DNA of 64,000 bases from Fibrobacter sp. (GTDB lineage: Bacteria; Fibrobacterota; Fibrobacteria; Fibrobacterales; Fibrobacteraceae). A model generated the notes under the pieces. That model worked only from the letters and a program-made list of their open reading frames with translations, did not search any database and was not told the origin of the DNA. How positions within the stretch are numbered: the first letter of the stretch is position 1; every line of letters begins with the position of its first letter. Shown here piece after piece: positions 53,454 to 61,424 of this stretch. The stretch covers positions 1-64,000 of the forward strand of contig JAFPWY010000012.1 of assembly GCA_017412605.1 (NCBI GenBank). The letters are read 5' to 3'. Made by a program: the position numbers and the translations under genes.

Positions 53454-55406
53454 CTACAGCGGAAGTTGTCCAAAAATTCGCCAGAAGATGATTCCGACAA
53501 TGAGTGTCCCGAGATAGAAGGGCATGTAGCCGGACTGCGCGAAGCGTACCAGGTCGCCCATTTTGTGGAGTGCCTTGACCACGAAGGCGAGAAGGCCTTC
53601 GATGATGTAGTCCTGGATGAACCTTGCTGTGCGGGCGATGCCGCCGAAAACGAACTGCCGGACCACGGCGTAGTACATCTCGTCGAAGTAGAACTTGTGA
53701 TAGACCGTCTTGTACAGACGCGTACGGTTGGTCTCATCGAGGGCCTTGCTAATCTTGGCCTTGGGGCTGCAGTAGCATACCCAGGCGATGAACAGGGCTA
53801 TAAGCGCCACGGCCACGGCGATGTAAGGGAGCCACGGGAGTTCCTCGAGCTTGACTAGCTGCGGGACATGCAGGGAGCCCGGCTTGAAGTAGTGCTCGAA
53901 GAAGCCCTTGGCGATGTAGCCGCCCAGGAAACTCGGGATGGCGAGCACGACGATGGGGAGCGTCATGGCGAAGTCTTCCTTGATACGGTGACCGCGCACG
54001 AGATCGCTGCGGGGATCCCCGTGGAAGGCGAGGAAGAACATGCGGAACATGTAGAACGTGGTGAGTCCGCTCGTGAGGAGCGCGAGCGCGAATACGACGT
54101 AGTGGTGTCCCTGGAATGCCGCGAGGATGATTTCGTCCTTCGAGAAGAAACCGGAGAACGGCGGGATTCCCGAAATCGCGAGCACGCAGATGAAGCAGCA
54201 CCAGTAGGTGAAGGGCATCTTGCTCCAGAGCCCGCCCATCTTGTCAAGGTCGTTGGTGTGGACCACGTGGATGACGGAACCTGCGATGAGGAACAGGCTG
54301 CACTTGAAGAATGCGTGCGTAAAGATGTGGAATGTGGAGGCCGTCCAGCCGGTGGCGACGATGACATCGCCCATGCTGCAGACGCCGAGCGCGAACATCA
54401 TGTAGCCCAGCTGCGAGAGCGTGGAGTAGGCGAGGATGCGCTTGATGTCCTTCTGCGTGCAGGCGATGACTGCGGCAAATACCATGGTGAAAGCGCCCAC
54501 GACCATGATGATGTTGAGTGTGCCCTTGCAGACGGCGAAGAACGGGAACAGACGGGCGACGAGATAGACGCCGGCCACGACCATGGTCGCACTGTGGATG
54601 ATGGAAGATACCGGTGTCGGGCCTTCCATGGCGTTCGGGAGCCAGATATGCATCGGGAACATGGCGGACTTGCCCCAGCCACCGATGAAGATGAGCACGG
54701 CGCCGAGAATGAGCGCGTCGGCCTGCGAGATGGTGGTGATGCCCAGGTTGATGGTCGTGTGGTAGAAGTCGTGCAGGGTCAGGTCGTTGATGACGGAGAA
54801 GTCGAATGAGCCGACGATGTAGCTCACGAGCACGATGCCACATAGGAAGAAACTGTCGGCGAAGCGGGTGAGGATGAACGCCTGCTTGGATGCGCTGACA
54901 GCCGAGGGCTTGTGGTACCAGAAGCCGATGAGCAGGTAGCTGGAAACACCCACCAGTTCCCAGAAGATGAACATCTGGAAGAGGTTTGTTGCAGCAACGA
55001 GACCGAGCATAGAGAAGCTGAACAGCGAAAGAAGGCTGAAGAAGCGCCCAGCCGAGCGGTCCTTGCGCATGTAGCCGATGCTGTAGATGTTCACCATGAA
55101 GCTGATGAAGGTGACGACGACCATCATCATCATGGAAAGCGGGTCGGTTAAGAGGCCGATGTTCGCGTTGAAACCGGCGAAGGGCAGGAAGGTGAATTCG
55201 TAAGGAATCACCTTCCCTGGCGCCATCCCGGACGTGAAGTAGTCGACAGCGACGAGGATGGCGCAGACCGCCGCGATTCCGTTCCCGATGACCGCGATCG
55301 CGGCGGCACCCTTCGCCGAGCGGTTCCCGACGAACAGGCCGTTGATCACGAATACGAGTAGCGGCAGGAGGAAAATAAAGTAGCTGAGGGTAATTCCGTT
55401 AATCAT
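53454..55406 (-). CDS. nuoL: NADH-quinone oxidoreductase subunit L
   Basis: This 650-residue protein is the distal antiporter-like subunit with the long lateral helix at the C-terminus. The W-E-L-V-G-V-S-S-Y-L-L-I motif, the H-I-W-L-P-N-A-M-E-G-P-T-P-V-S block and H-A-F-F-K are clear. It starts inside nuoK (8-base overlap). Confidence 0.95.
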   Translation of the reverse strand: MINGITLSYFIFLLPLLVFVINGLFVGNRSAKGAAAIAVIGNGIAAVCAILVAVDYFTSGMAPGKVIPYEFTFLPFAGFNANIGLLTDPLSMMMMVVVTFISFMVNIYSIGYMRKDRSAGRFFSLLSLFSFSMLGLVAATNLFQMFIFWELVGVSSYLLIGFWYHKPSAVSASKQAFILTRFADSFFLCGIVLVSYIVGSFDFSVINDLTLHDFYHTTINLGITTISQADALILGAVLIFIGGWGKSAMFPMHIWLPNAMEGPTPVSSIIHSATMVVAGVYLVARLFPFFAVCKGTLNIIMVVGAFTMVFAAVIACTQKDIKRILAYSTLSQLGYMMFALGVCSMGDVIVATGWTASTFHIFTHAFFKCSLFLIAGSVIHVVHTNDLDKMGGLWSKMPFTYWCCFICVLAISGIPPFSGFFSKDEIILAAFQGHHYVVFALALLTSGLTTFYMFRMFFLAFHGDPRSDLVRGHRIKEDFAMTLPIVVLAIPSFLGGYIAKGFFEHYFKPGSLHVPQLVKLEELPWLPYIAVAVALIALFIAWVCYCSPKAKISKALDETNRTRLYKTVYHKFYFDEMYYAVVRQFVFGGIARTARFIQDYIIEGLLAFVVKALHKMGDLVRFAQSGYMPFYLGTLIVGIIFWRIFGQLPL

Positions 55407-55704
55407 GCAAATCCCTCAACTGGTCGGCGTCAAGGCTGTGGTGGCGACGGTACATGTTGACGATAATGGCAAGGGCGATTGCCATTTCGCATGCCGTGAC
55501 CGCAATGACGAAAATGCTGAAGAGTGCGCCCGCTGTGGAATCTTTCGCGCTGAAATAGGCGAAGGAGATAAAGTTGATGTTCGCCGCATTCAGCATGAGC
55601 TCGATGGAAATGAGCATGCCGATGAGGTGGCGCCTGCGCATGAGACCCCATACTCCGATACCGAAGAGGAGGAACGCGAGGATAAGGCAGTTCATCAAAG
55701 TCAT
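55399..55704 (-). CDS. nuoK: NADH-quinone oxidoreductase subunit K
   Basis: This 101-residue, three-helix subunit has the conserved membrane glutamates in I-S-I-E-L-M-L-N-A-A and A-C-E-M-A-I. The start at 55704 (ATG overlapping the nuoJ stop, ATGA) is chosen over the longer upstream frame because it gives the usual family length. Confidence 0.93.
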   Translation of the reverse strand: MTLMNCLILAFLLFGIGVWGLMRRRHLIGMLISIELMLNAANINFISFAYFSAKDSTAGALFSIFVIAVTACEMAIALAIIVNMYRRHHSLDADQLRDLHD

Positions 55705-56273
55705 TCTTTTTCCTCCTTGCTCCTGCGCGCAACGGTGATTGCGCAAATGAGCGTCATTAGGAGAAGGATACTTACAATTTCGAAGGGGATGACAAATCCG
55801 TCCGCACCGTAGCCGAGAAGGCGCAGGGCGAACTGTTCCAGCGAGGCGTAGTTGTCGGGTGCGGCGACCGTCCCGCTAGAAAGCTCGGGCAGGGGCAGGA
55901 TGCACTTGATCATGACGAACACGAACGCGATCGAGATGACAAACGCCGTGAAGATGCGCGGCACCTTTGTCGTGAAGGCGTCCTCGCCGAGGTGGCTTGT
56001 TAGCAGGATGGTGAAGACGACGAAGATGACGACACCTCCGACGTAGACCATCACCTGGGCGAGCGCGATGAACTCGGCATGGAGCAGCAGGTAGAGGATG
56101 GCCGTCGTCACGAAGGAGAATATCAGGAACACCGCGCTCTGCAGGATGTTCTTCACGGCGACGGTCATCACTGCGGTAATCAGGATGATGAGCGCAACAA
56201 CGTAAAAGGCGATGTCCGTGCCGCCGAGCGGGAAGGACAGCGGGAAATCGGGAATGGTCAGGTTCGGGAACAT
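55701..56273 (-). CDS. nuoJ: NADH-quinone oxidoreductase subunit J
   Basis: This 190-residue, five-helix subunit has the V-Y-V-G-G-V-V-I-F-V-V-F motif. The start at 56273 overlaps the nuoI stop by one base; the longer frame would be out of family. The C-terminal F-E-I-V-S-I-L-L-L and charged tail are typical. Confidence 0.92.
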   Translation of the reverse strand: MFPNLTIPDFPLSFPLGGTDIAFYVVALIILITAVMTVAVKNILQSAVFLIFSFVTTAILYLLLHAEFIALAQVMVYVGGVVIFVVFTILLTSHLGEDAFTTKVPRIFTAFVISIAFVFVMIKCILPLPELSSGTVAAPDNYASLEQFALRLLGYGADGFVIPFEIVSILLLMTLICAITVARRSKEEKE

Positions 56274-56746
56274 TAGCCTTGTCCCTCCTTCTTGTTCAAA
56301 ATCATTTCGAGCGAAGACGGATCCGTCGTCGCGACCTCGAAGGCCGGGCTCATGACGATGGCGCCGAAGGGGCACGCCTCGACGCAGAGGCCGCACTGGG
56401 TGCAGCTTGCGAAGTGGTAGACGTAGCGGCCCAGCACCTTCTTGCCGGCGATATTCTTTGTCGAGAGCACGTTGATGCTCGCGTTGGGGCAGGCCCTTTC
56501 GCACATGCCGCAGGCCGTGCAGCGGTTGTTGCCCTCTTCGTCCTCGACCATCTCGAGCCTACCGCGGTAACGCTCGTGCATTTTGAGAGTCTTCCTGTTT
56601 TCGGGATACTGCTCGGTGACGATCTTCCACGGACTCAAGAAATACTTGAGCGAAACGGAAAGGCCGCAAATCAGGCTCCAGGGACCCGTGATGCAGCGCT
56701 TCAGGTAGCGCTTGAAATATTGAACTAACGTAATATTCTCTTGCAT
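56273..56746 (-). CDS. nuoI: NADH-quinone oxidoreductase subunit I
   Basis: This 157-residue ferredoxin-like subunit carries two 4Fe-4S sites: C-x2-C-x2-C-x3-C-P at 76-86 and again at 115-125. These clusters (N6a, N6b) pass electrons to NuoB. The leader region carries a short heptad array shared with the nuoH end. Confidence 0.95.
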   Translation of the reverse strand: MQENITLVQYFKRYLKRCITGPWSLICGLSVSLKYFLSPWKIVTEQYPENRKTLKMHERYRGRLEMVEDEEGNNRCTACGMCERACPNASINVLSTKNIAGKKVLGRYVYHFASCTQCGLCVEACPFGAIVMSPAFEVATTDPSSLEMILNKKEGQG

Positions 56747-56754
56747 AAAAAACT

Positions 56755-56786
56755 CTATTTACTAATCTCTAACCACAAATCACTAT
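56755..56786. repeat. Short heptad array across the nuoH stop and nuoI leader
   Basis: Imperfect 7-bp units of CTAACCA/CTAATCT type (minus strand: AGTGATT, TGTGGTT, AGAGATT) span the nuoH stop codon and the gap before nuoI. This unit type also precedes nusB and nuoA. Confidence 0.5.
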
Positions 56787-57890
56787 ATAAGCCGCGCCTG
56801 CGCCCAGGAGCAGCAGGTTGACCGGCAGCAGGAACTTCCATTCAAAATCCATGAGCTGGTCGACGCGCGGGCGGACGAACGTCCAGCGGACCATCATGTA
56901 GCACCAAATCATGAAGAATACCTTGGCAAAGAACCAGACGACTCCGGGAACCATGGTAAGGTAGTTGTCCACAGCGGCGACTCCGATGCAGGGCGCATGG
57001 AAACCGCCGAGGAAGCATGTCGTCGCGAGTGCCGAGTTCGTCACAAGGGCGATGTATTCGGCGAGGTAGAACATGGCGAACGGCGTGCCGTTGTATTCCG
57101 TGTGGTAGCCGCCGGTGAGTTCCTGCTCGGCTTCGGCGATGTCGAAGGGGGCACGGTTCATTTCGGCGGTGGAGGAAATGAAGAACAGGATGAATCCGAT
57201 GAACCCGAGAACAGGAATCTTAAAGATGAACCAGTCGGCGATGGTGCCGGCCTGGCTCTGCGTGATGGTCATCAAGTTCGTGGAGCCCGAAATCATCACG
57301 ACAAACAGGAGAATCATCGCGAACGAAATCTCGTAGCTGATCATCTGGGCGCCGCTACGGAGCGCACCCAGCAGCGAGTACTTGTTGTTGCTGCTCCATC
57401 CGCCGAGCAAGATGCCCAGCACGCCGAAACCGTTCACGGCGATAATCAGCGGGATGCCCATGGAAACGTCGGACACCACGAGGTTCTTGTCGAATGGGAT
57501 GAGGGCCGCCACCATGAAGGGCGCGATGAGCACGATCAGCGGGGCGAGATAGAACATGAGTTTGTCAGCACCGCTCGGGGCGTAGACTTCCTTGAAGAGC
57601 ATCTTGATGACGTCGGCGATGGTCTGGATGGTTCCGTGCCAGCCGAGACGCATGGGACCGAGTCGGCATTGCACGTGCGCGCAGACCTTGCGTTCCATGT
57701 AGATGAGGATGGGGGCCGAGCCGATGTTGACGGCGCATACAGCCACGATGCAGATGACTGCGTTCACCAGAAAGGCGACGATGGTGTCGAGAGTCTGGGA
57801 CTGGAGCTGTTCCGGCAGGTAGGCCGAAAGTTTCGGGACCCACTCGCGGACGAAATCGCCTATAGGATGTGTAACGGAGGGAACGTACAT
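56769..57890 (-). CDS. nuoH: NADH-quinone oxidoreductase subunit H
   Basis: This 373-residue, eight-helix subunit shows R-L-G-P-M-R-L-G-W-H-G, A-D-V-I-K-M-L-F-K-E, E-M-N-R-A-P-F-D-I-A-E-A-E-Q-E-L and G-Y-H-T-E-Y, all near the quinone channel. nuoD ends 4 bases before its start. Confidence 0.95.
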   Translation of the reverse strand: MYVPSVTHPIGDFVREWVPKLSAYLPEQLQSQTLDTIVAFLVNAVICIVAVCAVNIGSAPILIYMERKVCAHVQCRLGPMRLGWHGTIQTIADVIKMLFKEVYAPSGADKLMFYLAPLIVLIAPFMVAALIPFDKNLVVSDVSMGIPLIIAVNGFGVLGILLGGWSSNNKYSLLGALRSGAQMISYEISFAMILLFVVMISGSTNLMTITQSQAGTIADWFIFKIPVLGFIGFILFFISSTAEMNRAPFDIAEAEQELTGGYHTEYNGTPFAMFYLAEYIALVTNSALATTCFLGGFHAPCIGVAAVDNYLTMVPGVVWFFAKVFFMIWCYMMVRWTFVRPRVDQLMDFEWKFLLPVNLLLLGAGAAYIVICG

Positions 57891-57893
57891 AGG

Positions 57894-59030
57894 TTACCTG
57901 TCAATTTCGGGAATCACGGGGTCGAGGGTTGCCATGATGGTCACGAGGTCGGATATCTTGTGGCCCTGGACCATCTTGTTGAGTGCTGCGATGTGCGGGA
58001 AACTCGGGCCGCGCGTGTGGATGCGGTAGGGCTTCTCGCCGGTGGTCGCCGCCACGACGTAGGTGGCGTACAGGCCTTTCGCTGTCTCGATTTCGCTGTA
58101 GTAGCGGCCGACGGGGAGGCGGACCGGTTTTTCCTTGCTGCGCCACGGACCTTCCTTCGGGAACTTGTCGATGCACTGGCGCAAAATCTTCATGGACTCG
58201 TGGATTTCGGCGATGCGGATCTTGTAGCGGTCGTAGCAGTCACCGTTCTGGAACACGGGCACGTCGAAGTCGAGCTGGCTGTAGATGCTGTAGGGGTTTG
58301 CGCGGCGCACGTCGAAGTTCACGCCGCTGGCTCGCAGTACGGGACCCGAGCATCCGTAGGCAATGGCGTCTTCCTTGCTCAGAATGCCGATGCCGACGCT
58401 TCTTTCCAGCACGATGATGTTCTTGGAGAGGAACCTCTCGTAGTCGCGCATGGCGCCTTCGAGGTGGTCGAGGAAAGCCTTCACTCGCGGGATGAACGTG
58501 TCGGGCACGTCGTAGCGGCTTCCGCCCGGCCTGAAGAAGTTTGTCGTGAGGCGCGAGCCCGTGACTTCTTCGAGGATGTCGTGAATCATCTCGCGTTCCT
58601 TGAAGCCGAACAGCAGGCAGGTCTGTCCGCCGAGGTCGCCGCCGAAGCAGCCGTAGAACACAAGGTGGCTTGCGATACGGCCCAGTTCCTGGAGCATCAC
58701 GCGGATGTATTCGGCCTTTTCGGGAACACCCACGTTCATGCCCTTCTCGAGGGCGATGACGACACCCAGGTTGTTCTGGATGGCGGTGAGGTAGTCCTGG
58801 CGGTCGGAAAGCGCGATGTACTGCAGGTAGCTCATCGATTCCGCCTGCTTTTCCATGCCGCGGTGGATGTAGCCGAAATGCGGCACGAGTTCCACGATGG
58901 TCTCGCCGTCCATGCGGAGCGCAAGGCGCAATGCACCGTGCGTACTCGGGTGCTGCGGACCCATGTTGATGAAAAATTCTTCGGTGTTGGTTTCGCGCTG
59001 GATGCGGAATCCTGGAGGAAGTGTACTCAT
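57894..59030 (-). CDS. nuoD: NADH-quinone oxidoreductase subunit D
   Basis: This 378-residue 49-kDa-type subunit shows G-P-Q-H-P-S-T-H-G at the start, H-F-G-Y-I-H-R-G and a conserved C-terminal P-E-I-D-R. It forms the quinone site with NuoB. It overlaps the end of nuoBC by 4 bases (ATGA). Confidence 0.95.
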   Translation of the reverse strand: MSTLPPGFRIQRETNTEEFFINMGPQHPSTHGALRLALRMDGETIVELVPHFGYIHRGMEKQAESMSYLQYIALSDRQDYLTAIQNNLGVVIALEKGMNVGVPEKAEYIRVMLQELGRIASHLVFYGCFGGDLGGQTCLLFGFKEREMIHDILEEVTGSRLTTNFFRPGGSRYDVPDTFIPRVKAFLDHLEGAMRDYERFLSKNIIVLERSVGIGILSKEDAIAYGCSGPVLRASGVNFDVRRANPYSIYSQLDFDVPVFQNGDCYDRYKIRIAEIHESMKILRQCIDKFPKEGPWRSKEKPVRLPVGRYYSEIETAKGLYATYVVAATTGEKPYRIHTRGPSFPHIAALNKMVQGHKISDLVTIMATLDPVIPEIDR

Positions 59031-60286
59031 ACGGGCCTCCTGATGATTTCCGAGTGCGTGAAGTCCTTGCGGAGCGGGTAACCGACGAAATCCTTGTCCA
59101 GGAATATGCGGCGCTGGTCGGGATGTCCCTTGAAGTTGATGCCGAACATGTCGTAGACTTCGCGTTCCTTGATTTCGGCGCCGGGGTACAGGGAACTGAT
59201 GCTGTCAATCGTGGCGAGGAGTGCCGTCGGGCGCTTCTCTTCGCTAATGCTGAAGTCTTTTTTCAGTTGCACGCTCAGGAACAGCTTGTGGCCCTTGCCG
59301 ATGCTTCTCAGCATGGTCACCATGTCGAAATGGTCGTCATAGTCGATGGCGGTAATGTCGATCAGGTAGTCCATGTCAAAATCCGGATTTTCCTTCAGGA
59401 ACTTGACCATGGACAGGTAGTCTTCGGGCTCCACGAGGACCTCGAGCGGACAGTCGGCCGGAATTGCGGCCACGACATCCTCGATGGGGTCTTCGCTGTG
59501 CGTGTGAACGGTCACCTTGGGGAATTCCGCACGGAGCTTGGCGAAGAGCTCGGACTGCGTAAGCCCTGCAGCGCCCTTGGGTTCGCGGGGAACTTCGGGG
59601 AACTCTTCCTTCTTGATGCGGATGGGCTTGAAAGCGCTCTTGTAGTCGGGATGTTCTTCCTTGAACTTCGCGCGGGCTTCTGCCATTTCCTCGTCCTTCA
59701 TCTCTTCGAGGGCGGCCCAGGTCTTGGCGGCTTCGCGGTAGCGGTCCATGGTGGACACGTCTTTCGGGCGGCCAACGTGCCACGGGTGGCGGCAGGTTTC
59801 CTTCAAGATCTTTTCGCGCAGCGTGAGAAGCCCGTGGAACAATGCTTCTGGGCGCGGCGGGCATCCGGGAACGAACACGTCGACCGGGATGAGGTTCTGT
59901 GCGCCGCGGACGACGGCGTAGTTATCGTAGATGAACGGGCCACCGCTGATGGTGCATGCGCCCATGGCAATCGCGTACTTGGGTCCGGGAATCTGCTCCC
60001 AGAGCATCTGGATGGCGGGAGCCATGCGGCGAGTAATCGTACCAGCCAAAATGAAAAGGTCAGCCTGGCGGGGGGAGGCGCGGAACACTTCGGAACCGAA
60101 ACGCGCAATGTCGTAGCGAGCCATGGAACTGCTCATCATCTCGATAGCGCAGCAGCTGGTGCCGTAGGTGAGGGGCCAGATGGAATTGGCTCGGGCCCAG
60201 TTCACCACGTAGTCGACAAGGTTGACTATGTACTTGCCGCCGGGAATCGGGTCCAGGATTTTCGGGGCGTAGTTGATTATTCCCAT
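59027..60286 (-). CDS. nuoBC: Fused NADH-quinone oxidoreductase subunits B and C
   Basis: This 419-residue fusion starts at ATG 60286, inside the end of nuoA. Residues 1-165 are NuoB, with N2 cluster ligands Cys45, Cys46, Cys111 and Cys142 (T-S-C-C-A-I-E, G-A-C-T-I-S-G, P-G-C-P-P-R). A charged, probably helical linker spans about 175-255. NuoC follows (255-419), with D-Y-D-D-H-F-D-M-V and the P-G-A-E-I-K-E-R-E-V-Y-D-M-F-G-I motif. In E. coli the usual fusion is NuoCD instead. Confidence 0.93.
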   Translation of the reverse strand: MGIINYAPKILDPIPGGKYIVNLVDYVVNWARANSIWPLTYGTSCCAIEMMSSSMARYDIARFGSEVFRASPRQADLFILAGTITRRMAPAIQMLWEQIPGPKYAIAMGACTISGGPFIYDNYAVVRGAQNLIPVDVFVPGCPPRPEALFHGLLTLREKILKETCRHPWHVGRPKDVSTMDRYREAAKTWAALEEMKDEEMAEARAKFKEEHPDYKSAFKPIRIKKEEFPEVPREPKGAAGLTQSELFAKLRAEFPKVTVHTHSEDPIEDVVAAIPADCPLEVLVEPEDYLSMVKFLKENPDFDMDYLIDITAIDYDDHFDMVTMLRSIGKGHKLFLSVQLKKDFSISEEKRPTALLATIDSISSLYPGAEIKEREVYDMFGINFKGHPDQRRIFLDKDFVGYPLRKDFTHSEIIRRPV

Positions 60287-60657
60287 TTGAGAATTCCTTT
60301 TTTCCAAGCGTAGGCGAGGCCTGAGACCAGGATTGCGATGAAAATGACGAGGTCGACGATGACGACTACGGGCGAAAGCGGGGTGTTGCCCGACATGATT
60401 TCCCTGAAGTTCGCGAGAACGGGGAACAGGAACAGCGCTTCGATGTCGAACACGAGGAAGAGCAATGCAAACAGGTAGTAGCCCACCTTGAACTGGATTC
60501 TTGCGTTGCCGATGGTCTGCATGCCGCATTCGTAGGGGGCCATCTTGTTTTTCGTGTTCCTAGTGCGGTAGCCGAGCAGCAAGCCGACAACAGTCGCCGC
60601 CGCCGCGATGAACGCGCCTAGGAAAAGAAATATGGATAGGATGATATATTCGGACAT
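60277..60657 (-). CDS. nuoA: NADH-quinone oxidoreductase subunit A
   Basis: This 126-residue, three-helix subunit shows Y-E-C-G-M-Q-T (conserved Glu-Cys loop), F-D-I-E-A-L-F-L-F-P. It is the first gene of the operon. Its start codon is directly preceded by a CTAACCA-type heptad array. Confidence 0.95.
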   Translation of the reverse strand: MSEYIILSIFLFLGAFIAAAATVVGLLLGYRTRNTKNKMAPYECGMQTIGNARIQFKVGYYLFALLFLVFDIEALFLFPVLANFREIMSGNTPLSPVVVIVDLVIFIAILVSGLAYAWKKGILKWE

Positions 60658-60700
60658 GGTGAATGGTTAGTGGTTGGTGATTAGTAGTTTGTCGCAGTGA
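60658..60700. repeat. Heptad array directly upstream of nuoA
   Basis: On the minus strand, units CTAATCA, CCAACCA and CTAACCA run at 7-bp spacing up to the nuoA start codon, like the array before nusB. There is no Shine-Dalgarno sequence in the usual place. Confidence 0.75.
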
Positions 60701-60842
60701 GCCCGCTTCGCTATGAGCATTGAGCACGGCACTTCGTGCCTTTGAGTATAAATATCCATCCCATGGACACCTGTTGTTTCATGTCTCATATCTCATACCT
60801 CATATCTCATACCTCATCGCTCATTGCTCATCGCTCATCGCC
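60701..60842. repeat. Hairpin and CTCATAC-type heptad array
   Basis: A perfect GGCAC-TTC-GTGCC hairpin at 60728-60740 is followed by at least eight heptads of the CTCATAT/CTCATAC/CTCATCG type (60784-60840). The array ends at the stop codon of the next minus-strand gene. Confidence 0.8.
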
Positions 60843-61424
60843 TTAGTAGAAATTCTGCAATTCCTGTACGGTGCCGAAGAGCGTGTTGCCTATCTGGAAA
60901 CGTTCCATGACGTGCTTCATCAGTTCCTTGAACTCGTCTAGGGTGGCCGCATTCATGGCGTTGAGTTTCTGTTGGATGCTAGTGACGAATCCGGAGCCTA
61001 CCGGCTTTGCCTTCATGTCCTGCATGGATGTGCTCCACTGCTGCAGCATGCGGTCGGTCTCGATTCGCGAGATGATGTAGCGGGTTGTGGAAAGCAGTTC
61101 CTGCAAGAAGTGAACTAGGAATATTTCTTCTTGCAGAATACCCCAGCGTTTGTCCTTGGAGTAGAGCGTTGCATTGTCTGCCTTGCCGTAGAACACGGCG
61201 GCCTGCGCATATTCTAGGCAGGTCATGAGCAGGCGCTCGTAATGCTTGATTTCTTTGGCCAGGTGCTGGAACCATCCGGAATAGGTGCCCGGGGCTGATG
61301 GATCCCCGCCGGGGGTGAGGGCACGGAACGCGTAGTAGACCTCCTCGTAATAGCGGTTACGCATGCGGCAGTTGAATGCGCGGTTCTTGAGAGTGTAATC
61401 GCTATGGTGGAGTGCCGTAATCAT
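60843..61424 (-). CDS. Helical protein of unknown function coupled to rel
   Basis: This 193-residue protein is soluble and almost all helical, with H-L-A-K-E-I-K-H-Y-E-R-L-L and E-L-M-K-H-V-M-E-R-F-Q. It has no signal peptide, membrane segment or known motif. The ATG overlaps the rel stop (ATGA), so translation is coupled to the alarmone enzyme. Function unknown. Confidence 0.65.
   Translation of the reverse strand: MITALHHSDYTLKNRAFNCRMRNRYYEEVYYAFRALTPGGDPSAPGTYSGWFQHLAKEIKHYERLLMTCLEYAQAAVFYGKADNATLYSKDKRWGILQEEIFLVHFLQELLSTTRYIISRIETDRMLQQWSTSMQDMKAKPVGSGFVTSIQQKLNAMNAATLDEFKELMKHVMERFQIGNTLFGTVQELQNFY

Noticed and set aside
56997-59081. 694-codon open frame on the plus strand opposite nuoD and nuoH
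   Set aside because: It is antisense to two clear complex I genes. The long frame is a by-product of their codon use, and its translation is highly charged with no recognisable domain.
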